From DASPHG01 sp963748315 (lineage in GTDB: Bacteria; Actinomycetota; Thermoleophilia; Solirubrobacterales; Thermoleophilaceae): DNA of 64,000 bases. The position numbers and the translations under genes were made by a program. The notes under the pieces are model-generated. The model ran no database searches, was not told the origin of the DNA, and saw nothing but the letters and a program-made list of their open reading frames with translations. The DNA is taken from the NCBI GenBank assembly GCA_963748315.1, contig CAVVIK010000005.1:124001-188000 (forward strand), in the 5' to 3' direction. This document shows, piece by piece, positions 18,673-25,805 of the stretch (within the stretch, counting starts at the first letter, position 1; every line of letters starts with the position of its first letter).

Positions 18673-19557
18673 ATGGCCGGACTGATCGTGCTCTTGGTGT
18701 TCGCGGTCGTCGTGCTGTTCGTGCTCGCGCGGACGATCCGGATCGTCCCGCAGGCGCGGGCCGGGATCGTTGAGCGGCTCGGCCGCTACAGCCGCACGCT
18801 CGACGCGGGCCTCGCGATCATCGTGCCGTTCGTCGACCGGTTGAAGCCGCTGATCGACCTGCGCGAGCAGGTGGTCTCGTTCCCGCCGCAGCCGGTGATC
18901 ACCGAGGACAACCTCGTCGTGAACATCGACACGGTCATCTACTTCCAGGTGACCGACGCGAAGTCGGCGACATACGAGATCGCCGACTACATCGGGGCGA
19001 TCGAGCAGCTCACGGTCACGACGCTGCGAAACGTGATCGGCGGGATGACGCTCGAAGACACGCTCACGTCGCGCGACCAGATCAACGCGGCCCTGCGCCA
19101 CGTCCTCGACGAGGCGACCGGCAAGTGGGGGATCCGCGTCAACCGCGTCGAGCTGAAGGCCGTCGACCCGCCGGCCACGATCCAGGAGGCGATGGAGAAG
19201 CAGATGCGCGCCGAGCGCGACAAGCGCGCGGCGATCCTGACCGCCGAGGGCTACAAGCAGTCGCAGATTCTCACGGCCGAGGGGGAGAAGCAGTCGGCGA
19301 TCCTGAAGGCCGAGGGCGCGCGCGAGTCGCAGATTCTCACGGCAGAGGGCCAGTCGAAGGCAATCGAGACGGTCTTCGACGCGATCCACCGCGGCGACGC
19401 CGATCCGAAGCTGCTCGCCTACCAGTACCTGCAGGTGCTGCCGCAGATCGCCCAGGGCGAGTCGAACAAGGTCTGGATCATCCCGAGCGAGGTGACGCAG
19501 GCGCTGAGCCAGCTCAGCGAGCGCCTCGGCGACCGCCGTGCGCCAGGCGAGAGCTGA
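18673..19557 (+). CDS. SPFH/stomatin (band 7) family protein, QmcA-like
   Basis: 294 residues. ATG 18673 is preferred over GTG 18670 because AGGAGG (18662-18667) sits 5 bp upstream. One N-terminal membrane helix (residues 2-18) is followed by the SPFH domain (VPQARAGIVERLGRYSRTLDAGL to about residue 180). A C-terminal alanine/glutamate coiled coil contains a repeated SQILTAEGEKQSAILKAEGA pattern. Such proteins form oligomeric membrane rafts and modulate membrane proteases. Paired with the NfeD gene just upstream. Confidence 0.92.
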   Translation: MAGLIVLLVFAVVVLFVLARTIRIVPQARAGIVERLGRYSRTLDAGLAIIVPFVDRLKPLIDLREQVVSFPPQPVITEDNLVVNIDTVIYFQVTDAKSATYEIADYIGAIEQLTVTTLRNVIGGMTLEDTLTSRDQINAALRHVLDEATGKWGIRVNRVELKAVDPPATIQEAMEKQMRAERDKRAAILTAEGYKQSQILTAEGEKQSAILKAEGARESQILTAEGQSKAIETVFDAIHRGDADPKLLAYQYLQVLPQIAQGESNKVWIIPSEVTQALSQLSERLGDRRAPGES

Positions 19558-20059
19558 CGAAGCCGACGCTATCGAGGCCCTCATGAAGGCCTCGATCCGC
19601 GACATCTTCCCGCGCTTCTACACCCCGGAGCAGGTCGAGCCGTGCGTCCGCTACATCGGTCATCTGGACAGGTTGCTCGTGGACGACGGGACCTATTACG
19701 TCGAGGAGGACGAGACTGGGCTGATCACATGCGGCGGCTGGAGCCGGCGCTACAAGCTGTATGCCGGCTCTGGCAGCGCCGACGACGACGACCGGCTGCT
19801 TGAACCGGCGACCGAAGCGGCCAGGGTGCGCGCGATGTTCGTACGCGGCGACCGGGCCCGCCGGGGCCTCGGTACGCGCATCCTGGAGACCTGCGAGGCG
19901 GCGGCGAAGGCCGAGGGCTTCCGACAGCTGATCCTGATGGCGACGCTCCCGGGGCTCCCGCTCTACTCAGCCTGGGGGTTCGAGCTGGTCGAGGAGGTCG
20001 ACATTCCGCTGGAGGACGGAACGCTCGTGGCCGGGGCGAGAATGGAGAAGACGGTTTGA
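19538..20059 (+). CDS. GNAT family N-acetyltransferase
   Basis: 173 residues from GTG 19538, overlapping the SPFH gene by 20 bp. The acetyl-CoA-binding motif A reads VRAMFVRGDRARRGLGTRIL (about residues 104-123; R/Q-x-x-G-x-G/A pattern GDRARRGLG). The late block LYSAWGFELVEEVDIPL is typical motif B. Substrate unknown. An overlap at 20056-20059 couples it to the next gene. Confidence 0.85.
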   Translation: MRQARADEADAIEALMKASIRDIFPRFYTPEQVEPCVRYIGHLDRLLVDDGTYYVEEDETGLITCGGWSRRYKLYAGSGSADDDDRLLEPATEAARVRAMFVRGDRARRGLGTRILETCEAAAKAEGFRQLILMATLPGLPLYSAWGFELVEEVDIPLEDGTLVAGARMEKTV

Positions 20060-20454
20060 CGCTGGAGGAATTCCGGACGTTCTTCCTCAAGCGGGTGGAC
20101 GCGTTCAACCGCCGCGACTGGGCGGCGGTGCTCGACGACCTGCCCGAAGGCTTCGAATGGCACTTCCCCGCGGAGGTCGTGGACAGGTCCGGCCCGGCGA
20201 AGCCGAGCGAGCTCACGGCGGCGCTCGATGACCTTGTGTCGCCGCTCCCGGACCTGACGGCCGAGCCGACCGAGATCGTCGAGGCCGAGCCGAATGCGTT
20301 CGTGGTCCGGTTGCTCGTGCACGGCGCCGGCGCCGCCAGCGGCGCGGCGATTCGACTCGACCTCAGCCAGCTCTGGGAATTCGAGGACGACGTCCCGGCT
20401 CGCGTGCGCGAGTTCACGAGCTTCACCGAGGCTCTGAGGCACGCCCGCCAGTAG
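20056..20454 (+). CDS. NTF2-like (SnoaL-type) protein
   Basis: 132 residues starting at TTG 20056, overlapping the acetyltransferase stop. The beginning TLEEFRTFFLKRVDAFNRRDWAAVL and the FEWHFPAEVVDRSG segment have the helix-helix-strand pattern and aromatic positions of the SnoaL-like NTF2 fold, often a small enzyme or binding domain. No catalytic assignment is possible. Confidence 0.6.
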   Translation: MTLEEFRTFFLKRVDAFNRRDWAAVLDDLPEGFEWHFPAEVVDRSGPAKPSELTAALDDLVSPLPDLTAEPTEIVEAEPNAFVVRLLVHGAGAASGAAIRLDLSQLWEFEDDVPARVREFTSFTEALRHARQ

Positions 20455-20457
20455 CCT
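20452..20457 (+). promoter_or_regulatory. -10 box (TAGCCT) of ffh
   Basis: TAGCCT overlaps the TAG stop of the preceding gene and ends 8 bp before GTG 20466; leaderless layout. Confidence 0.4.
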
Positions 20458-20465
20458 CAACCTCG

Positions 20466-21794
20466 GTGTTCGACTCCCTCTCCGAGAAGCTCCAGGCGAC
20501 CCTTTCCGACGTCCGCTCGCGCGGCAAGCTGACCGAGGACGACGTCGCGAAGGCGATGCGCGCGATCCGGCTCGCGCTGCTCGAGGCTGACGTCAACCTC
20601 GCCGTCGTCAAGCAGTTCACGAACGCGGTGAAGGAGCGCGCGCTCGGTCAGGACGTCCTCACGTCCCTCAATCCGGGGCAGCAGGTGGTGAAGATCGTCG
20701 CCGACGAGCTGACCGAGTTGATGGGCGGCGCCGGGCGGGAGCTCGCGTTCGCGTCGCGCCCGCCGACCGTGGTGCTGATGGCGGGCCTTCAGGGCTCGGG
20801 CAAGACGACCGCCTGCGCAAAGCTCGCGCTGCACCTGCGCGAAGAGCACAAGATGGACGTCGCAATCGCGGCTTGCGACCTGCAGCGGCCCGCCGCCGTC
20901 GAGCAGCTCGTCAAGGTCGGGACGCAGGCCGGCGCGACGGTGTACGAGCAAGGGACCGACAAGGACCCGGTCGACGTCGCGGGCTGGGCGCTCGAGCAGG
21001 CGGGAGGCAAGGACGTCCTGATCGTCGACACCGCCGGGCGCCTCCACGTGGACGAGGGGCTCATGGACGAGCTCGTCCGGATTCGCAAGCGAGTCAAGCC
21101 CCACAACGTCCTGCTCGTCGTCGACGCGATGACGGGCCAGGAGGCGGTGGACGTCGCACAGCGGTTTGCCGAGAAGGTGAACTTCGACGGCGTCCTGATG
21201 TCGAAGCTCGACGGCGACGCGCGCGGAGGCGCAGCGCTGAGCGTGCGCACCGTTTCGGGCAAGCCGATCATGTACGCGTCGACGGGCGAGAAGCTCGGCG
21301 ACTTCGAGCGCTTCCACCCGGACCGGATGGCGCAGCGCATCCTCGGCATGGGCGACGTGCTGACACTCGCCGAGAAGGCGCAGAAGGAGTTCGACGAGAC
21401 CGAGGCCGCGGACCTCGAGCGCAAGATCCGCAAGGGCCAGATGACCTTCGACGACTTCCTCGGGCAGCTGAAGCAGCTGCGCCGGATGGGGCCGCTTCAG
21501 GGGATCCTCAAGATGCTTCCGGGCATCGGCCAGCAGCTCGGCTCGCTCGACGTGGACGAGCGCGAGATCGACCGCCTCCAGGCGATGATCACGTCGATGA
21601 CGCCCGAGGAGCGCGCGAACCCCTCGATCATCAACGGCTCGCGGCGGCGGCGGATCGCGCGCGGCTCAGGCACCACCGTTCAGGCCGTCAACCACCTGAT
21701 CAAGCAGTTCGGCCAGATGCAGAAGGTGATGAAGCAGGTGCAGCAGGGCAAGATGCCCAACCTGCAGCAGCTGACCGGCGGGAGGGCGCGGTAG
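20466..21794 (+). CDS. ffh: Signal recognition particle protein Ffh
   Basis: 442 residues from GTG 20466. It binds 4.5S RNA and nascent signal sequences and docks to FtsY. The N domain is residues 1-85, the G domain has GLQGSGKTTACAKLA, DLQRPAAVEQL, VDTAGRLHVDEGLM and SKLDGDARGGAAL, and the C-terminal methionine-rich M domain follows (MGPLQGILKMLPG, SRRRRIARGSG, and the MQKVMKQVQQGKM end). Length and motifs are normal. ffh is followed by rpsP, khpA, rimM, trmD and rplS as in most bacteria. Confidence 0.97.
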   Translation: MFDSLSEKLQATLSDVRSRGKLTEDDVAKAMRAIRLALLEADVNLAVVKQFTNAVKERALGQDVLTSLNPGQQVVKIVADELTELMGGAGRELAFASRPPTVVLMAGLQGSGKTTACAKLALHLREEHKMDVAIAACDLQRPAAVEQLVKVGTQAGATVYEQGTDKDPVDVAGWALEQAGGKDVLIVDTAGRLHVDEGLMDELVRIRKRVKPHNVLLVVDAMTGQEAVDVAQRFAEKVNFDGVLMSKLDGDARGGAALSVRTVSGKPIMYASTGEKLGDFERFHPDRMAQRILGMGDVLTLAEKAQKEFDETEAADLERKIRKGQMTFDDFLGQLKQLRRMGPLQGILKMLPGIGQQLGSLDVDEREIDRLQAMITSMTPEERANPSIINGSRRRRIARGSGTTVQAVNHLIKQFGQMQKVMKQVQQGKMPNLQQLTGGRAR

Positions 21795-21795
21795 C

Positions 21796-21801
21796 TAAGC
21801 T
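21796..21801 (+). promoter_or_regulatory. -10 box (TAAGCT) of rpsP
   Basis: TAAGCT overlaps the end of ffh region and ends 10 bp before ATG 21812. Confidence 0.35.
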
Positions 21802-21811
21802 GCCCCGGCTT

Positions 21812-22060
21812 ATGTCAGTCCGTGTACGGCTCACCCGCGTGGGCGGCAAGAAGAATCCGATCTGGCGAGTCGTCGTCGCCGACCAGCGCTCCCCGCGTGA
21901 CGGCCGCGTGATCGAGACGATCGGCCGCTACAACGCGCAGACCGAGCCGTCGGAGATCGTCCTCGACAGGGAGCGGCTCCAGTACTGGCTCGACCGCGGC
22001 GCTCAGCCCTCGCACACGGTGAAGAAGCTGATGCGCTCCGGCACGCAGGCCTCGGAGTAG
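21812..22060 (+). CDS. rpsP: 30S ribosomal protein S16
   Basis: 82 residues from ATG 21812 (MSVRVRLTRVGGKKNPIWRV). Small-subunit protein needed for 30S assembly. VVADQRSPRDGRVIETIGRYN and YWLDRGAQPSHTVKKLM are diagnostic blocks. Normal length. The start of khpA is only 3 bp past the stop. Confidence 0.97.
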   Translation: MSVRVRLTRVGGKKNPIWRVVVADQRSPRDGRVIETIGRYNAQTEPSEIVLDRERLQYWLDRGAQPSHTVKKLMRSGTQASE

Positions 22061-22063
22061 CTC

Positions 22064-22297
22064 GTGGAGGACCTCCTCGAGTTCCTGGCTCGGGCGCTCG
22101 TGGACAACCCTGACGCGGTGTCCGTCGAGGGCTTCGACGAGGACGACGGGACGGTCGTGCTCGAGATCCACGTCGCCGAGGACGACGTCGGCAAGATGAT
22201 CGGTCGCGGTGGCCGGACGATCTCGTCCCTGCGCACAGTCATGCGCGCGGTCGCCACCCGCCAGGACGAGCGGGTACTGGTCGACGTAGTCGACTAG
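22064..22297 (+). CDS. khpA: KH-domain RNA-binding protein KhpA
   Basis: 77 residues from GTG 22064. A single KH domain with the GxxG loop in VGKMIGRGGRTISSLRTVMRA. KhpA-type proteins bind RNA, usually with KhpB, and are almost always encoded between rpsP and rimM, as here. Three bases separate it from rimM. Confidence 0.95.
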   Translation: MEDLLEFLARALVDNPDAVSVEGFDEDDGTVVLEIHVAEDDVGKMIGRGGRTISSLRTVMRAVATRQDERVLVDVVD

Positions 22298-22299
22298 CC

Positions 22300-22723
22300 G
22301 TGAAGGTCGGCAGGCCGCACGGCCTCGATGGCAGCTTCTACGTCGACGCCCCGGTCGACGAAGGGGCGACGGTCCAGATCGGCGACGAGGAGTTCACGGT
22401 CGTAGAGCGCAAGGGCACGGACGCAAAGCCGATCATCCGGCTCAAGGGAATCGAGAACCGCGACGCGGCGGAGTCGCTACGCGGTCAGGACCCTGAGCCC
22501 GAGCAACGAGGAACGAGAAACGAGCAACGATGAGTGGCTCGTCGAGGATCTGGTCGGCTGTCGCATCGACGGCATCGGCGAGGTCACCGGCGTCCTCGAG
22601 GGCATGTCGTGCGACGTGCTCGAGGTGGGCGACGAGCTGATCCCGCTCGTCACGGACGCAGTGACCAGAGTTGACGTCGAGAAGAAGGTGATCGAGGTGA
22701 ACCGGGAGTTCCTCGGCCTGTGA
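22300..22723 (+). CDS. rimM: Ribosome maturation factor RimM (one frame change)
   Basis: RimM binds S19 and assists 16S rRNA maturation. The N-terminal barrel starts KVGRPHGLDGSFYVDAP (GTG 22300). Literal translation stops at 22533, but a frame change near 22490 leads into the PRC-barrel half: DEWLVEDLVGCRIDGIGEV to VIEVNREFLGL and the stop at 22721-22723. The interdomain linker is coded by an unusual run of near-repeats (AACGAG/AACGAT units, 22504-22532). About 140 residues, shorter than the usual 170. Confidence 0.85.
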
Positions 22724-23395
22724 ACATCGACGTCTTCACGCTCTTCCCCGACTGGTTCGACTTCTTCCGCGGCCAGCGCCACGTGCAGAACGCGGTTGCG
22801 GCGGGGCTCGAGTTCGACACCGTCGAGCTACCGCGACACGACACCGCTCACCGGCGGCCAGGTGGACGACACGCCCTACGGCGGCGGCGCCGGCATGGTG
22901 ATCCGGGTGGACGTGGTCGAGGCGGCGCTCCAGGCGCGCTATGGCGGCGACGCCGGTGAGCTGCGCGACCAGCGGCGCGTAATCGCGTTCGCGGCGGGGG
23001 GACGCCAGTTCGACGACGCCCTCGCAGACGAGCTCGCTGGGGAGGAGGCGCTCACATTTCTCTGCGGTCGCTACGAGGGGCTCGACGAGCGTGTGCACGA
23101 GGTGCTCGCGTCGGACGTCGTCTCGATCGGGCCGTACGTCGTGGCAGGCGGCGAGCTCCCGGCGATGGTCGTCTGCGACGCCGTCATTCGCAAGCTGCCC
23201 GGCTCGCTCGGGCACGCCGAGAGCGCCCTGGAGGAGTCATTCTCCGCCGCCCTGGAGGGCGGCCCCGAGTATCCGCACTACACCCGTCCGGCCAGCTGGC
23301 GGGGACACGATGTGCCGGAGGTGCTCCTGTCCGGAGACCACGCCCGGATCAAGGAGTGGCGGCTGGAGCAAAGTCGCCGTCGGCGCGAGTCTTAG
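22720..23395 (+). CDS. trmD: tRNA (guanine37-N1)-methyltransferase (one frame change)
   Basis: TrmD makes m1G37 in tRNAs and prevents ribosomal frameshifting. It starts at GTG 22720 (overlapping rimM, GTGA) with NIDVFTLFPDWFDFF. The frame changes near 22828; afterwards DDTPYGGGAGMVIRVD, LCGRYEGLDERV and the knot motif SIGPYVVAGGELPAMVV appear in order. About 225 residues, normal. The C-terminal domain ends SGDHARIKEWRLEQS. Confidence 0.94.
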
Positions 23396-23424
23396 CGACC
23401 ATCGTTCCTCTACCATCCGCCCTC

Positions 23425-23459
23425 GCGCGCAGGCCCCGTGGGCCGCGCGCCCTTTTGTT
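23425..23459 (+). terminator. Terminator or attenuator hairpin in the rplS leader
   Basis: GCGCGC (23425-23430), a bulged A and GGCCC pair with GGGCC and GCGCGC (23440-23450) around a 3-nt loop, followed by CCTTTTGTT. This is the form of an intrinsic terminator but it lies directly upstream of ATG 23463. A -10-like TACCAT at 23411-23416 lies just before it. Confidence 0.6.
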
Positions 23460-23462
23460 GCC

Positions 23463-24086
23463 ATGAGCAAGGTCATCGAGAACCTCGAGCGCCAGCAGCT
23501 GCGCAAAGGCATCCCGGGCTTCGATCCCGGCGATCGCGTGAAGGTTCACTTCCAGGTCGTCGAGGGCACCCGCCGCCGTACGCAGGTGTTCGAGGGCACC
23601 GTCATCAAGCGCCAGGGCGCCGGCGTGCGTGAGACCTTCACCGTCCGCAAGCAGTCGTTCGGCGTCGGCGTCGAGCGCACGTTCCCGGTCCACTCGCCGA
23701 AGATCGAGCGGATCGAGGTCGCGAGCCGCGGCGACGTGCGGCGCGCGAAGCTCTACTACCTGCGCGGCCGCGTCGGCCGCCGCGCGCGCGTCCGCGAGCG
23801 CCAGTACACCGGGCCGGAGGCGGCGCTGCTCGCCGAGGAGCCCGTGATGATGGACGCCGAGGGCACGCAGGAGGAGGCCGAGGCGGTCGATCTGGGCGAG
23901 CAGCCGGATGCGGGTGAGGGCGAAGCCAAGGCCGGCGAGGTCGGGCCCGAGGCCCGCGACGAGGGCGCCCCGCCGGAGCCGGAGGCCGATGCCGAGCAGG
24001 AGCCGGAGGCCGAGGCTCCTGCCGAGGCTGAGGCCGAGCCCGAGGGCGAAGGCGAGGACGAGCCGCCGTCCGAGGAACAGTCCTGA
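23463..24086 (+). CDS. rplS: 50S ribosomal protein L19 with a long acidic C-terminal extension
   Basis: 207 residues from ATG 23463. The first ~115 residues are ordinary L19 (IPGFDPGDRVKVHFQVVEG, VRETFTVRKQSFGVGVERTF, KLYYLRGRVGRRARVRE), located at the 30S-50S interface. After residue ~120 comes a tail of about 85 residues made nearly only of E, A, P, G and D (for example EPEADAEQEPEAEAPAEAEA). Actinobacterial L19 often has short extensions; this one is long. An intrinsic-terminator-like hairpin precedes the start codon. lepB follows with a CTGA overlap. Confidence 0.94.
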   Translation: MSKVIENLERQQLRKGIPGFDPGDRVKVHFQVVEGTRRRTQVFEGTVIKRQGAGVRETFTVRKQSFGVGVERTFPVHSPKIERIEVASRGDVRRAKLYYLRGRVGRRARVRERQYTGPEAALLAEEPVMMDAEGTQEEAEAVDLGEQPDAGEGEAKAGEVGPEARDEGAPPEPEADAEQEPEAEAPAEAEAEPEGEGEDEPPSEEQS

Positions 24087-24712
24087 GCATCTTCCGCCGC
24101 GACAGGGAGAAGAAGGAGAAGAGCGCGAGCGGATCACTGCTCGAGCTCGTCATGATCGTCGCGGTTGCGCTCGGGCTTGCGCTCCTGATCCAGGCGTTCA
24201 TCGTGAAGCCGTTCCGGATCCCCTCGGAGTCGATGGTGCCGACGCTCGAGATCAACCAGCGCGTGCTCGTCGACCGCATCACGCCGAAGCTCGGAAACGA
24301 CTACGAGCGCGGTGACATCATCGTCTTCAAGCCGCCGCGGGGGGCCGACCTCAACAGCTGCGGCGTGGACCATCCGGACAACCAGCCGTGCCCGAAGGAG
24401 ACGCCTGAGAAGTCGGACACCAACTTCATCAAGCGGGTGGTCGGCCTGCCGGGGGACAAGCTCACCGTGAAGCAGGGATACGTCTACATCGACGGGGAGC
24501 GCCAGGATGAGCCCTTCGTCCGGCCCTCAGCGGACTGTGCAACCTGCAATTTGGAGAAAGCCGTGACCGTCCCGCCCGATCACTACTTCATGATGGGCGA
24601 CAACCGTGGCGAATCCGCAGACAGCAGGGAATGGGGGCCAGTCCCCGAGAAGTGGATCATCGGACAGGCCTTCGCCACCTACTGGCCCCCAAAGAAGATC
24701 GGAACCCTCTAA
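24083..24712 (+). CDS. lepB: Signal peptidase I
   Basis: About 209 residues. A cytoplasmic lysine/arginine-rich start (IFRRDREKKEKS) is followed by one membrane helix (MIVAVALGLALLIQAFIV) and the periplasmic catalytic domain. The nucleophile serine is in RIPSESMVPTLE and the general-base lysine in NFIKRVVGLPGDKL; the late box is GDNRGESADSREWGPV. It removes signal peptides from exported proteins. Homology extends to CTG 24083, which overlaps the rplS stop (CTGA); the first standard start, ATG 24152, would remove the whole cytoplasmic segment. An insert with two cysteines (24355-24395) lies between the two catalytic residues. Confidence 0.93.
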   Translation: MSIFRRDREKKEKSASGSLLELVMIVAVALGLALLIQAFIVKPFRIPSESMVPTLEINQRVLVDRITPKLGNDYERGDIIVFKPPRGADLNSCGVDHPDNQPCPKETPEKSDTNFIKRVVGLPGDKLTVKQGYVYIDGERQDEPFVRPSADCATCNLEKAVTVPPDHYFMMGDNRGESADSREWGPVPEKWIIGQAFATYWPPKKIGTL

Positions 24713-25529
24713 CGGGCGCATCCCGCGCGCGCCCAAGCGTGCGCGCAACCCGAAGAAGAGCGGCCGCAGGCTGTTCGCCTTCGACCGCCAGTTCGGCCAC
24801 CGCTTCGTCGCTGGGGCGGACGAGGCCGGCCGTGGCTGCCTCGCGGGCCCGCTGTTCGCGGCCGCCGTGCTGTTCGACCTCGACCGCTTGACGGTGGCGG
24901 ACCGGCGCGCGCTGTCGCGCCTCAACGACTCGAAGCAGCACACCGAGGCCGGGCGCGAGGAGCTCTACCCGCTCGTCATGCGCGCGGCGGCCAAGGCGGT
25001 GATCGTGTCGCGCTGCGTCCGCGGCATCGACGCACGCGGTTTGCACCGCACGAATCTCGCCGCGCTCCGCCAGGCGCTGATCCGCGTCGCGCCGCCGGAG
25101 GCGATGTGCCTGGTGGACGGCTTCCGCGTGGCGGACTTCGGCGTGGAGCAGCGCGCGGTCGTAGGTGGCGACTCACGCAGTGCCGCCATCGCGGGCGCGT
25201 CCGTGCTCGCGAAGGTTGCGCGCGACCGCTTCATGCGCCGGGCGGCCGAGCGGTATCCGGGGTGGGACTTCGAGACGAACGTCGGCTATTCCACGCCGGA
25301 GCATCGCGCGGCCATACGCGCGAACGGCATCTCGTCGCTCCATCGCATGTCGTTCGCCTCGATCGCCTACACGCAGCTCGACCTAGAAGGCGTCCTCGAC
25401 GTGGTCGAGGGCGACGAGCTCCCACCGGGTGTCGAAGACCACGCCTATGGCGTCGAAGCGGACGCCGCCCGGGAGGCGCTCATGGTCGCCGCCGCGGAGG
25501 CGGAACCACTCCCGGGCCATCAGGCGTAG
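24606..25529 (+). CDS. rnhB: Ribonuclease HII
   Basis: RNase HII removes ribonucleotides from DNA. Catalytic motifs are GADEAGRGCLAGPLFAAAV (near 24817), CLVDGFRV (25110) and SRSAAIAGASVLAKVARD (25180), with HRAAIRANGISSLHRMSF near the end. The only standard in-frame start, GTG 24606, overlaps lepB by 107 bp; real homology begins near RRLFAFDRQFG at 24763, and CTG 24771 is possible. The last ~50 residues (after 25380) are coded antisense to yraN and look unrelated to the family. Confidence 0.9.
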   Translation: MANPQTAGNGGQSPRSGSSDRPSPPTGPQRRSEPSNGRIPRAPKRARNPKKSGRRLFAFDRQFGHRFVAGADEAGRGCLAGPLFAAAVLFDLDRLTVADRRALSRLNDSKQHTEAGREELYPLVMRAAAKAVIVSRCVRGIDARGLHRTNLAALRQALIRVAPPEAMCLVDGFRVADFGVEQRAVVGGDSRSAAIAGASVLAKVARDRFMRRAAERYPGWDFETNVGYSTPEHRAAIRANGISSLHRMSFASIAYTQLDLEGVLDVVEGDELPPGVEDHAYGVEADAAREALMVAAAEAEPLPGHQA

Positions 25530-25805
25530 GCGGCGCCGCTTCTCCGGCCCGACGGCCTCGAGCGCCGTCGCCGGGCCGCCGCGCCCGCCGGCAGTCCTCG
25601 TCTTGACCTCGCAGAACACGAGGCAAGACGCGGTCGCGCTGACCAAGTCGAGCTCGCCGTAGCGCGTCCGGAAGTTCCGATCGAGGACCGCATGGCCGAG
25701 CCGCTCGAGGTGTCCCACCGCCTCCTCCTCGCCGCGCGCGCCCAGCGTCCGCCTTCGGTCCACACGGGGCGAAGGCCGGCCGCGGCCCGCTTCACCCCTC
25801 CGCAT
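25383..25805 (-). CDS. yraN: YraN/UPF0102 family predicted endonuclease
   Basis: 140 residues. The core reads ARGEEEAVGHLERLGHAVLDRN, then GELDLV and FCEVKTRTAGGRGGP. E, D and ExK are the acidic/lysine residues of the PD-(D/E)XK nuclease fold. The family accompanies rnhB and comM in many genomes; its role is unknown. The chosen ATG (25805-25803) overlaps the comM ATG on the other strand (CATG). The gene's end overlaps the last 147 bp of rnhB. Start could be internal. Confidence 0.88.
   Translation of the reverse strand: MRRGEAGRGRPSPRVDRRRTLGARGEEEAVGHLERLGHAVLDRNFRTRYGELDLVSATASCLVFCEVKTRTAGGRGGPATALEAVGPEKRRRLRLMAREWFRLRGGDHERLPGGVRFDAIGVVFDTRWELVALDHVEDAF

Noticed and set aside
17467..19605. 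Minus-strand open frame of about 712 residues opposite the PLP enzyme and SPFH genes
   Set aside because: Antisense shadow with no family blocks, while the plus strand carries four well-recognised genes.
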